Shown: piece after piece, positions 50,888-60,785 of the stretch | Layout of the letters: each line of letters begins with the position of its first letter | Numbering within the stretch: position 1 is the first letter of the stretch | Assembly (NCBI GenBank): GCA_030248295.1 | Contig: JASANH010000554.1 | Coordinates: 471,463-535,462, forward strand | Direction of reading: 5' to 3' | DNA: 64,000 nt | Origin: Mesodorylaimus sp. YZB2_4 | Lineage: Eukaryota > Nematoda > Enoplea > Dorylaimida > Dorylaimidae | Translations under genes and position numbers: made by a program | Notes under the pieces: generated by a model | Told to the model about the DNA's origin: nothing | Database searches by the model: none | The model's input: only the letters and a program-made list of their open reading frames with translations

Positions 50888-51571
50888 CAGCGTTGCCAGA
50901 TGCAAAAATAAAAACTCGCTGCCAGGGACCTGAAAATCAGCTAAAATTCCGCTGCCATATCTAAGAAATCCGCCGAAAATTTTTCCTCGAAAAAGCGATT
51001 TTTTGGCGACTAGTTTTAAATAAAACGCGGAGTAGATCAAATAGCGTTCACTCACACATCGCCCACAATGTGCAAATCAATTTCAAGTGGGCCATGCTAG
51101 GAGCGAGGGACACCGGAAGGGCAAGGAGACCGAAGGGCAAAACGGGACGCCCTGACGCCCCCGACCACCTACTCTGTCTAAATCTTATGCAAAGTGTGCA
51201 AGTTAGAGCACACAATACTGAAGGATGAGGAGCCAAACACGAGCCGATCAAGAACCTGGGAGGTACGTGTGCCTGGGAATGGTCTAAAAATTAATTGCGT
51301 TCCCTATTTCATGCCACCCCACTCGTATAGTCGACCTTTCAGATCACAACACGCGGACAAAACTGCCTCACGTCTTAGAAAATGGGCATGCCGCTTTAAA
51401 AATGGTCGCACACAGGTTGCTGTAACCAGATTCACACCAATCCGCCAGAATCCGCCAAAAAACCCAAAATCCGCTGCAAATTCCGATAAATCAGTCAATT
51501 CGCTGCTTATCCCGCTGTCGGGCAAAAAATCAGCCAGATCTAGCGGATTCTAGCTGCATCTGGCAACGCTG
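50888..51571. mobile_element. Fold-back element with CAGCGTTGCCAGATGCA ends
   Basis: Perfect 17-bp terminal inverted repeats: CAGCGTTGCCAGATGCA at 50888-50904 and its reverse complement at 51555-51571. Just inside both ends lie related, imperfectly paired words on CCGCTGCC, ATCCGCC and CTGATTTATC-like sequence, as in decayed fold-back or MITE elements. The centre (about 51050-51330) is not symmetrical and may be captured sequence. I see no transposase. Confidence 0.65.
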
Positions 51572-52765
51572 ATACAAACAACTGCGCAACGGCGCCTTGA
51601 CTGCTCTGCAGTAATTTTTACGCATTCACCTACGATATTACTCCAATCACAATCAACGAGCCGCATAGGTTTCTGTATGTGTATATCGATTTTTACTACT
51701 CATGCCGAAAATTTAAACAATCACATAAATCAACCTGCCACGCACCATGCCCAATACTTCGCCACCTCAACTAACCCTTCCCTGGTCAAACTTGCGGACT
51801 CATATTCTACATTACGGGGTCCACACTTCAGAAGTCGTTTTTGATCGATATTTCCCACCGATCAAAATTTCGCGAATCTCATCGCAGGGTTCTCGGGTGC
51901 CATGTCCGCATGCTTGGGTGAAATTTCATCAAAATCCGTCGAACGGTGCCCGAATGGCGCCGAAAAAACCTTCCCGGAACTACATATACCTCGTTTGTAA
52001 CGTAGAGTATTGTAGTTTTAGAGAACCGCGAGAACTATCTTCTAGCACAGGTGTCGTACTTGATGTTACTAACAGTTTGACCAGGGGAAGGGCTAATCAA
52101 CTTCTCGAGCACCTTGACCGGAAGGCAGACCATGGCTATACTATACGTGCTAGTAAAGCCATGAGGCAGACGTACAGCACGGTCGTCGCGATCGCTCTCA
52201 TCCGCCGCTAGCAGACATCTCTGTGTACCTGCGGCCAGTGTTGTGGGTGGGCAATTGTCCGGGCCCCCCAGGGGGGAGGTTGCGGGAGGGGATCTCCTGA
52301 CCAACTCCTTGTAGAGATAGTGGGGAGGACTGTTTCGCAGAGCTGTCGAAATCGTACCGAACCTAAACGATCCAGATGAAATATGGATCAGATTGATGAT
52401 GTTCAGTTCTTATTACAATTTTTATAGGTCTAGTACCCAGTCCGAACACAAACCATTTCTGAAAAGACGATTGAACTTTTGCGTTCACACTGTATTTTAG
52501 CTTGCATTCGCGAATTTAGACGAACTATAAATAGGCCAATTGTTGATTTTCAATTGACCAATCGTTCCGCGACAAATCTTTACAAAGACTTCTCCGTTTT
52601 TCAGAGCTGTCTGATTCGTTCAAGTGTGTCAAAAATTAGCCCATATCCGGCCTATCCCTAAGCCTATTGGGGGACAAAGTGCAGAAGTGCCCTAGCTGCG
52701 ACACCTTATCGACGTGATTCGATTCGATTTTGGTCATTTAGGCCTATTCATTTTTGGAGGCGAGC
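51572..52765. other. Intergenic, upstream of the unrecognised gene at 52766
   Basis: No supported coding sequence. A GC-rich patch lies near 52250-52280. The reading frame at 51747-52211 has no recognisable domain. Confidence 0.4.
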
Positions 52766-55700
52766 ATGGCCACCTCATCGATCACACCCCCTACATCGTT
52801 TCATCCAGTGTCGGCATCGGGTGTCAGTGTTCGCCACGATCAAATGGGTCGCGGTAAGGTTATCGAGTTATTACCCAATCGAGCACTCCTCGGGACAAGT
52901 CGGGACGATATTTTGATCACTCCTAAAGATACCTTCAATGACCCAGATTTAGATTTATGCGATTATTTGAAAATTAACGATGAACTAATTTACAAAGCTG
53001 TCCGTATTACGCATCGATCCAATCTTACTCGCTACGTTGCCAATTACGTCTTGCCATTATCCATGTGCCTTATTGGAGAAGGTGCTATCGGAAATGTTTC
53101 CGATCGATACGCCTTTATTCAGTCATTCATTGGTGGGAAATCGATAAATGTGTTTTTCCCGCCATCCGGTTTAGCAGAACGTGGTCTGGAATTTTTATTT
53201 TTGCATCACGCGGTCCGATTTCCGAAACTAATACGACCGTCAGATCGAATGAAATTCGTTGCAGTACACGACACATCCACGAGAGGAAAAGCAGCTTATG
53301 GGATCGAAATTACATTCGGTTTTAATAAAGATTTGATAAAGTCACCAATTCTTGGTATCGTGGTCGACATTCAACAATTATCGTGCGATATATGGGCCAA
53401 AAATTTTAGCAAAGCTGCATTTACTTTAACTGCAGAACATTTTGGTGTTGATCTCGAAATGAAGGCTACATTGGATTTAAGAGACATTTTAGTAATTGGA
53501 ACACGCATTCAATTTCGACCAGCAAGCGAAGAAATAATTCTGGATGATGATGCGATGAGAACAGGAGCAGATGTGATGAATGTAGAGATAATAGATTTCG
53601 AAGAAAAAGAAAAATTGAAGCGAATTTTAGCGGACTGGCGAGAGAAGAAGAAAAATATGAAAAGTGGAATTATTGTCGATGGATTTGGACAGATTATTGA
53701 TGAGAATATAGAACATTCGGAGGAGTCGGATGGAGAGGTATCCCAGACTGGACTTAAACATGGTAAGACATCCCCACTTTTTATGCACTTATGCCAAGTC
53801 AGGTATTCCTCGATGAATGAATCTTGCCAAGATCCGAGATCATGTGAAGAATCAAGATTATCTTGATTTGGATACACTCATGGTCTCGGGTCAGGCCCAG
53901 GGAGTGACCACCGTCCGGATAGTCAGTATCTACTGTAGTGCCCATAAATCTGATAAAAATACGATCAGGATTAACTGGATACCATATTCAGGGAGCGATC
54001 AGAGCTGAATTTTCTAGGTTCACAAATCTGGTCAAAATTATGGATAACTGAATACTCAATTTTCATTTTGTTAGGCTGAAAAACCGGAAAAACCTGGAAG
54101 GTCTGGGAATCTAAGAACTGCCTAGCAAACCTGGGAAAATCAGGGGAAACGGGAATCTTTGAGACCACATCAGGAAAAACTGAAAGACTGCATATCGAAG
54201 CTCCAAATTTCGAATCGCCCGACTTTGCTACTTACTTTTTGATCATTCTTGAAGTCAGTGAATCAGTTGAAGTTGATTTAATATTGCTGGAACAGTATGG
54301 CGCATTTTTGTCTCAGAAACCTGGGAAAATCAGGGAAAATCATTTTTCGTTTCTTGTTTGAACCCTGTTTTATAGGAAGACTTAAATTTTTAGACGAATC
54401 TGACTAATATATACTCTACTAAATTCATAAAAAAAAAAAAAATTTCATTTTTCAATAAAAAAAATAAAAAAATAACTATTCAATTAAAAAAAAAAAAATA
54501 ACAATTCCCCTATTTTTTAATAATTTAAAAAATATTTTTAAAAATTTTAAATAATAATTTTTAAAAATAAAAAAAAATAAATAATTAAAAAAAAAAAAAA
54601 AAAAAATAAAAAAAAAAAAAAAAAAAAAAAAAATAAAAAAAAAAAATAGCGTTCGTTCGGGATCATAATTTTCGGGATTGGGATCGGGATCGGGACAGGA
54701 TCGGGATTTTTGAAAGAGAGCGCTTTTCATTGGCTATAGTTGACCTACAACCCACCCTGAGTAGCCAGCAAATTAAAAGCCACAGATTCCCTTTCCTTGG
54801 ATAATTTTTAGTGCAGTATTTATCATTGCATTCAAAATCAGGCAAGCGAATAATCAGTTACAAGTTAGCAAACAAATGCCCTCCTTCTCCTCTATCAATT
54901 CGATCATCCGCCAAGGTCTCTATATTTCCCCTTCTGAAATATTTTGATGGCCATGACCATCTGAGTCAGTGTCAAGCAGAATGTCGCCAGCTTCTGCAGC
55001 AGGCCCACCATCTAATGATGGCAAATGCGGGCTGTTACTATATCTAACTGGGCGCAAATCGTACATCAGAAAAAGCACGACTTGTGCATTTTATGGGAGT
55101 AGTTTCATCCGATCATGCCATTATCACCCCATACACCAGCCCCATTCCCTGTTGCAATAAAAACATTCTATCACCACAATATTCAGTCCCCAATCCCGAA
55201 CACTTTTTATCGGGATCGGGATCGGGTTCGGGAGGGGCAATCCCGACCGGGATCGGGATCGGGACCGGGATCCCGAACGAACGCTAGCTGTAGGATTTTA
55301 ATAGGTTCGACCTGAGGTAAAGGACGATTTGTGGTAGCTGGTGAGTACAAGCCCAAACGTATCGAACATGCAATGACTACTTGTAAGCATCAGTGACAAA
55401 ATGTGAATGTCACATTTTCTCATTCACATCTTTCTGGTGTGAGTTAAGCTTTAGCCGTGGGCGCCTATAGAGGTGGTAAGAATACGCAAAATGTGCCAGA
55501 GAGTAATCACAGGTTTTGAGTAGGAAATCTAGTTATAGTTTTTTAACCCAATTTTGGTCAGGATCTTGCAGCGAAATCTTGAACAAACCCGATCCAAACC
55601 AGGCAATTCCTGGAAAATGGGATCTTACGATACAACGTAAAGTAACTCAGCAGAGCGTTGCCCAGCTGGGTGATCGCTGGCCATATCGGAATAGATATGG

Positions 55701-56511
55701 CAAGATCAGATCGACACGATATGCTTCATTCAGTAGCAGTCGACCCTGCTGGAGGGCGGGCGGTGGAGGCCGGTCTGGCACTGATGTGATTGGTTGCCAT
55801 GTTTTACCTTCCCAAATATCGATCTCAAGTGCATGTGATCTTATCCGTTCTGGGGCCTTGTTCTGTTTCGATCTTTCTGTAAAAGTGCAGGTTTTGGCAA
55901 CGAGGTTAGACTGACGTTATTGGTCAATGCTCATTGTATGGGTTAGTTGACGGGAATCGGCATACATCAGATCGATTTTAGTGACCTGCTCGAATGACCA
56001 AGCCTGGGGTACGACCTTGTCACCGTCAAGACTTTCATCAAACACGGACAATAGCGACCTGATGAACCAAATCGAACAGGAACTTGCAGGGTTAGCATTC
56101 AATGAAGGCGCTAATTTTGATCACCAATCAACCGAAAGTACTGGGGAATTGACCCCGTTGCGGCTGGATATCGGTCGACTGCGTGATCATGATCGACACG
56201 TGGCTTATCGTGGCGATCAGCCGATGGACAATCAAGCGTCCAGTACTCAGTGGCGAGGTGGATCATCACTATTTAGTAATAGCGATCAAGGCCCAATGAT
56301 TGATCAGGAATCGGATCGATCGATGTCAGGATCACAGCGATCGATTGCTCATTCGGAGCAAATATGCATGAAGGATGCGGAATGCCAAGTTTCGATTTCA
56401 GGCGAAATCGATTTCGTCAGGCAATTGATGTCGGATGAGGAGATATTCAAAGTAGTGAGCCAACGGTATCTGCCTTTAGTTCATAGCATGTGGATGGCAG
56501 CGAGACGATGA
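52766..56511 (+). CDS. Unrecognised protein, possible tandem OB/S1-like modules
   Basis: I do not recognise this gene. Two exons fit in phase: 52766-53762 (donor CATG/GTAAGA) and 55982-56511 (acceptor ATTTTAG/TGACC), giving 508 residues from ATG 52766 (MATSSITPPT). Exon 1 has three loosely similar beta-rich segments, each starting with a Gly-x-Val/Ile core: MGRGKVIELLPNRALLGTS...LKINDELIYKA (~20-75), GAIGNVSDRYAFIQSFIGG (~95-165), ILGIVVDIQQLSCDIWAKN...DILVIGTRIQF (~200-255). The spacing resembles OB-fold/S1-type repeats, but I cannot prove it. An acidic and then basic coiled stretch follows (EEKEKLKRILADWREKKK). Exon 2 is Ser/Asp/Gln-rich and looks disordered, ending in a compact, possibly conserved tail (DFVRQLMSDEEIFKVVSQRY). 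The 2.2-kb intron contains a DNA transposon-like element and a long A-rich tract. Confidence 0.65.
54429..54646. repeat. A-rich tract, about 218 nt
   Basis: Nearly pure A with scattered T and single C or G, including many runs of 9-20 A. It directly abuts the left end of the TIR element at 54649, inside an intron. It may be an expanded poly(A) tail of a retroposon or simple-sequence expansion. Confidence 0.8.
54649..55284. mobile_element. MITE with 16-bp TIRs, GGGATC arrays and TA target duplication
   Basis: Left end GCGTTCGTTCGGGATC (54649-54664) is repeated as its exact reverse complement at 55269-55284. Both ends are flanked by TA (54647-54648 and 55285-55286), the target duplication expected of Tc1/mariner-type elements. 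Subterminal GGGATC hexamer arrays lie near both ends (about 54670-54716 and 55207-55274). The interior shows no transposase, so it is non-autonomous. It lies in the intron of the gene at 52766-56511. Confidence 0.8.
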
Positions 56512-57031
56512 GACGGCAGTCTGCGATGGAGTGGTCGAGTGCAAGGCAGGTGCTGATATTGAAATGCTTCCGACATAATTAGTTATTGACGTACTCGACA
56601 GTGTTTTCGTGCAGTATTCACATCCTCGTAGTCTCCTACTTTATGTACTTGGCTAACCTGTCCAGCAAATGGACGATGTTTGCGATTGAGGATGATCAAG
56701 ATTGTCTGACTTTCGTTTTGATACACTCTTCTACTTCCATATTTTCAATTTCGAGCTGTACTTGTAGCTATAACATTTAACAAGACACATTCGCCATTTA
56801 ACATTCGTAGCTAGATGACTGCAGTGTGCACTGAAGCGTGTAATGTCGATCCGACCACCATAATATCAAAGCGTTTTCAGTTTTTTTGTACATCTATCCA
56901 AAATCGCACAAAAGAATGCAATTTCCGCCTGCCGCAAGCTGCTTCGCCCGATGGTTGGACGGAATGCCGAATCAGATATCGATGAAACTCCGCCGAAGCG
57001 AGTCATCGGCAGGATGATTTGACAGTGGACC
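56512..57031. other. Intergenic, 3' flank of the unrecognised gene
   Basis: No coding sequence seen. It contains the first copy of a ~65-base direct repeat (56860-56925). Confidence 0.45.
56860..56925 (+). repeat. Direct repeat, copy 1
   Basis: CCATAATATCAAAGCGTTTTCA, a T-rich spacer, TGTACA, then CCAAAATC and CACAAAAGAATGCAA. The same ordered blocks recur at 61430-61495 in the same orientation. Confidence 0.75.
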
Positions 57032-57539
57032 TAAGGGGCAGTTCAAAAACGACGTCGTATGCAAATAAGCAATTTTTGACCCCCCCTCCCCCCTATCGTA
57101 TTTTGTCGTTTTGCGCCTGACCCCCCCTTTTCGACGTCGTACAAGCCAATACCCCCCTTAACTGCAAAGGGGGGAGTGAAGACATACTTCAAAAAATTTC
57201 ATGAGTATCGGCGCACTTCACCCTGCCGCTGCTCATGTCCGTATTTCGTACGAGTCCACATGTTCCCATCCTCATATTGGTATACATTCCAACAATGTTT
57301 TTCGGAATGTTTACAGAAGAGACATTTAGTAATTTGATTTTAGTAACAATTAGGCAGAGGTAAAATGTGCTGATGGTTTCACAGCTGGACTCTTCGCCTT
57401 TAGTTCCCAAAGATTGTCTGTCAATTTTTGAAATGCGCTCGTCGAAAATCGAATAGCAGTATAAGAGCAAAACGAATAAGTCTTAATGATAGAGCACATT
57501 TTTCTCTATCAAACTTTAACTTTTTTGCTTTAAAAAATG

Positions 57540-57955
57540 TTTTGGACCGAAGCCCGTTTTTCCCCCCAGCTGGCCAGCAGTCAAACCTTCTAAGCGAGGC
57601 TATGCGGGAACCAGCTCACACACCAGCTTCCCTCTGCGCGTCCCCACTAGGAGCACCTCCACACGAGGACATCATCGATTGGTCACCGACTTTCTTAGAC
57701 GATGGCGGGCGGGCTTCGAGCCTTGCCCCTTAGACTGTCTCCTCGTTTGGCTTCCGTCTCTCCACTCGTAGCACCTTTATGTTACTGGCTGAGTCCCTCA
57801 CGCCCTGGTGTGCAAGGTCAGAGAGGGTTCATGGCTCGCAAACAGACCTCCATCGCCAGGCATCGAATCCAGGGTGAGTCCAGCCGCGCTACTGACTAAT
57901 ATGGAAAGACAAATGCTAAAACCGCGACGCACCAAGGCGGCCGCTTCCAAACAGA
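57540..57955 (-). mobile_element. SINE-like dispersed repeat, copy 2 (nested)
   Basis: Ordered matches to the copy at 44265: GAAGCCCGTTTTT, GGCCAGCAGTCAAA, CCCACTAGGAGCACCTCCACA, GGCGGGCTT, GGCTTCCGTCTCTCCACTCG, GGTTCATGGCTCGCAAAC. The B-box-like word on the minus strand is degraded (GGATTCGATGCC). It lies wholly inside the TIR element at 57032-58158, so it inserted into it or was captured by it. Confidence 0.7.
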
Positions 57956-58028
57956 CAGTCTGCAATGCTCTCAACTATCTGCCAGGGATCGAAAATGCGA
58001 GCCTTGCTCACCTACCACAATACTCACA

Positions 58029-58124
58029 AAAAAAAAAAAAGAAAAAAAAAAAAAGAAAAACCCCAGAAAAAAACACCCCCCTTTCCCCCCCCCCCCCCCC
58101 CCCCCCTCTTCCCCCCCCCCCCCC
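58029..58124. repeat. Compound homopolymer: poly(A) then poly(C)
   Basis: Runs of A broken by single G, then AAAAAACACC, then 22 C (58085-58106), TCTT and 14 more C (58111-58124). It lies between the SINE-like copy and the right end of the surrounding TIR element. Confidence 0.85.
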
Positions 58125-58331
58125 AGGGTGAACGACGTCGTATTTGAACGGCCCCTAAAGACTGTGAACAAGTCATATCAGAGTTTGATAAGGCGCTGTT
58201 TTACGTTTGTTGAGACCGATCGGATAGAGTCATGATTGAAGATGCTCTCATGTCATGTCATACTTTATCCCTAGCCAAGCACCATAAGGCGTACTCGAGG
58301 GCTAAAAAAACATAATTTTTTATACAATTTT

Positions 58332-58411
58332 TACCCGGGCGGGAGTCGAACCCCCTGTAAAGTGCGGCCCCAGCGTTAGCGGCAGACGCCTAACCGCTAG
58401 GCCATTGACCA
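58332..58411 (-). tRNA. tRNA-like sequence, probably a pseudogene or SINE head
   Basis: The minus strand shows a perfect D arm (GCCT-AGCGGTT-AGGC, 58402-58388), a T arm with the canonical loop TTCGACT between GGGGG and CCCGC, and a long variable region as in Ser/Leu tRNAs. The acceptor strands (TGGTCAA and CCGGGTA) pair poorly and the anticodon stem has a mismatch, with no T at position 33, so a working tRNA is unlikely. Internal A- and B-box promoter words are intact, and a run of seven T (polymerase III terminator) lies ~22 bases downstream (58310-58304). Confidence 0.45.
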
Positions 58412-59125
58412 GGGATCTTACCTTGATGCAAGCTCTTTCAACAATGTCCCCTGAGTTTTCGTTCAGTTTTGCCTGATAAGTTGCAAGTTGCAGTCCGCTT
58501 ATTGTCACATAAATTTCTTGGTAAGCGAAATAAGTTTGAGAAAAGAGTCACATTTACACCCGTGGCAGTCTGAAACAATCGCAAAATCGTCAAAAAGTAG
58601 GATTTCTCGCAAGAAAACGCGTACATTCAGGGCCATGGCACCTTTTGCTTCAGCTTTGATTCAACTGATCCTCATAATATTAATTTCTCCGGTTACAAAA
58701 ACTTTTGAGAAAGCATTGCGCCTTTCAAACGGTTATGGATACACGAAAATTGTACGGAATGGTGATAAAACGCATAAAAATAACGTTTTCGCCATTTTAG
58801 AGTGTACTTTGGTTTTAGTCAGTCCGGATATTGTCACATTTTCTTGAGATTGGAGCTGGTTTGGTATCAGTCCCGTCTGGAGCTGGTGTGGTCATGACTA
58901 GACTTTGTGTCGCATACGACGTTCAAAACTCCCGCAACTTGAGCTGAACGTCCAGCCGCCAGCATCGGCGCGCTCTTCTTTATTCCCTGCTGCAGTTTCT
59001 TCTCAACGCAGCATTTGCTTGACTTTCGCCTGTTTGTCAAGCAAGTTCTGCGTCGACGTCGACCGTTTTCGACAAGGTTCAGTCGCCGCATGGCGCTAAA
59101 CCTAACTGACGATTACACATCTTGC

Positions 59126-59434
59126 AGCAATATTTGAAATCACTCGTGACGTCCATTGCCGTGAGCGAAATCCCGCAGTTCATTCGGGAGGTGATCGACA
59201 CATCCGCCGCCTGATGCCACGTTGCAAAGCGAGTACTTCGAGCCTACGTTAACGAAACTGTCAGACTTGGACGAGCTGGTCGAACACGCCTTCGATGCGC
59301 GCAATTGGTTGATGGCGCTCACGTTCAGTCATCTTCACAAACCTATGATGGCGGCGAACAACGACGAGCTGGTGCGATGCAATGCTGTGCAGGACGCTTG
59401 CTCGCACTCCGCTTTTGAGAATACGACCGGATAA
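59126..59434 (+). pseudogene. 3' end of an unrecognised plus-strand gene, frame broken
   Basis: After an acceptor-like CATCTTGCAG ending at 59125, one frame reads QYLKSLVTSIAVSEIPQFIR EVID and then stops near 59211. The frame shifted by one continues DATLQSEYFEPTLTKLSDL, DELVEHAFDARNWLMALTF and more, to a TAA at 59432-59434. Three AATAAA signals follow within 100 bases (near 59477, 59500, 59521), each inside an ATGAAATAAA word, supporting a real gene end. I do not recognise the protein. The break could be a pseudogene lesion, a sequencing error or a missed intron. Confidence 0.4.
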
Positions 59435-59471
59435 AATCGAGAGTTTGTTATGAAACGGGTAATTGCATGTC

Positions 59472-59527
59472 AATGAAATAAATGTGATCTCTATGAAATA
59501 AATGTATTCCTTTTCAATGAAATAAAG
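59472..59527 (+). promoter_or_regulatory. Triple poly(A) signal array
   Basis: Three copies of ATGAAATAAA spaced about 22 bases apart, each holding a canonical AATAAA, directly after the TAA at 59432-59434. Confidence 0.6.
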
Positions 59528-59760
59528 CATGGCTCGAAAATTAGATTCTAACCCGATCTATAAAATGATGAATCGCAATGAGAACGAATTGCAGGGTCTG
59601 TTAAAGCCGATATCCCTGCGTCAGATCACATGGAAGCATAAAATAAACAGAAAACGAAAGAATCGATCACGCAATAATTACCGTTCCAGCTGATCATGAA
59701 AGGAATACTTTCAAATTTCTGCCCTGCAAAAAGCAAAAAATACTGTCTGACTTCCTGCAG

Positions 59761-60785
59761 CACATTCGAGGTTTCCTGAACGAGACGATGATGGACTTGA
59801 TGTAATACGCCAGCCCCGTGAACTGACGGAAGGCAAGCTAGCCTACTACTGTTAGGATTGCATGCACTAGTTCCAGCCGTTTGTCTTTTCAGATCACGCA
59901 TGCCGTCAGCACCATCGCGAATCGGATGTATCGCACATTCAACACGCACGATCCAACCTTCGTAAGCCGTGGTGATCGCGTCTCGCTGGTGGCACACAGC
60001 TTGGATCTGTCATCGCCTACGACATCTTGACCATCGGTGACAGTGCAGCCGCGGTACGAACAAGATTCGCAGCCATATGTTCTGCATCGGATCGCCTCTG
60101 GGCATTTTTCTGGCTGTCCGGCATGTGCACGGACCACTGATTCTGAACTCGCCAGGTGTCGCTCCAGGCTATCGAATTCACAACATTTACCACCCAGCCG
60201 ATGGCGTGGCGAGAATAGATGTCCCTCTTTCGTTTTTGTCTTCTCGACTCTCAGTTCCTAGGCCTATCGGATCGAGCCCCTCGAGTCGGAGATCTACGCC
60301 ACCATCGATCCACAAGGCCGACGCGCCGAATCCAATGTTCCACGAGAAAATGCCCAACAAACTGCCGGTCCGTCAAGAGCACACGACAACTCCCTCCCGA
60401 CGAAGCCGCCGAAAGAAAAGAAATCTAAAGACACATCGGACAAAACCAGCGAGCTGTCGAGCAGCTTGTCCGACACACAAGAAAAGAATCTGCCGCAAAA
60501 GAAACCCATCTCAAAAGACAAAGTCGAGATCGTGCAGGTCGCTTCCGCCAACCTTATACGTTAGGGCAGGCTTTGCAGCCGCTCGATCTTACAAATTTGA
60601 TTTCAGCGCTGCCCTTCAGGATCGACTATCCCGTGCAGCCCGGTCCAACGCTGAGCGCATACTGGACAGCGATCAGTGCGCACGTGAGCTACTGGACGAA
60701 TCGAGACGTCTTGCTGTACATGCTGCTGTGCGCTTTTTACGGCCTTCCCAAATCGTTCAGTGGAGGAGCGAAAGACAAGAAGTGA
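59761..60785 (+). pseudogene. DDHD1: DDHD1-type phospholipase A1 (PA-PLA1), disrupted
   Basis: Intracellular phospholipase A1 family. Pieces in order: after a TTCCTGCAG acceptor, HIRGFLNETMMDLM then TAA (59803-59805), where the family has Tyr, then YASP; after a TTTTCAG acceptor (exon from 59893), ITHAVSTIANRMYRTF, then RGDRVSLVAHSL. A one-base deletion follows at 60004, and the shifted frame continues GSVIAYDIL, so the catalytic GxSxG-type motif is split. Another frame gives FCIGSPLGIFLAV...HNIYHPADGV, then after an acceptor AYRIEPLESEIYATI, a charged linker, and ALPFRIDYPVQPG...HVSYWTNRDVLLYML, the end of the DDHD domain, stopping at 60783-60785. Introns are kept, so this is not a retrocopy. 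It is a decaying gene, unless the lesions are sequence errors. Confidence 0.75.

Larger units (their letters stand above)
57032..58158. mobile_element. DNA transposon-like element with GGGGC(C/A)GTTCAAA ends
   Basis: Terminal inverted repeats of about 27 bp: TAAGGGGCAGTTCAAAAACG, then ACGTCGT, at the left; the reverse complement of TTAGGGGCCGTTCAAATACG, then ACGTCGT, at the right (58132-58158). The ends include the palindrome ACGACGTCGT. Ends of the form AGGGGCCGTTCA are common on animal DNA elements and MITEs, though I cannot assign a superfamily. The interior holds a SINE-like copy (57540-57955) and homopolymer runs, and no transposase. Confidence 0.7.

Noticed and set aside
51747..52211. 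154-residue plus-strand frame
   Set aside because: No motif, and composition resembles translated repeat DNA.
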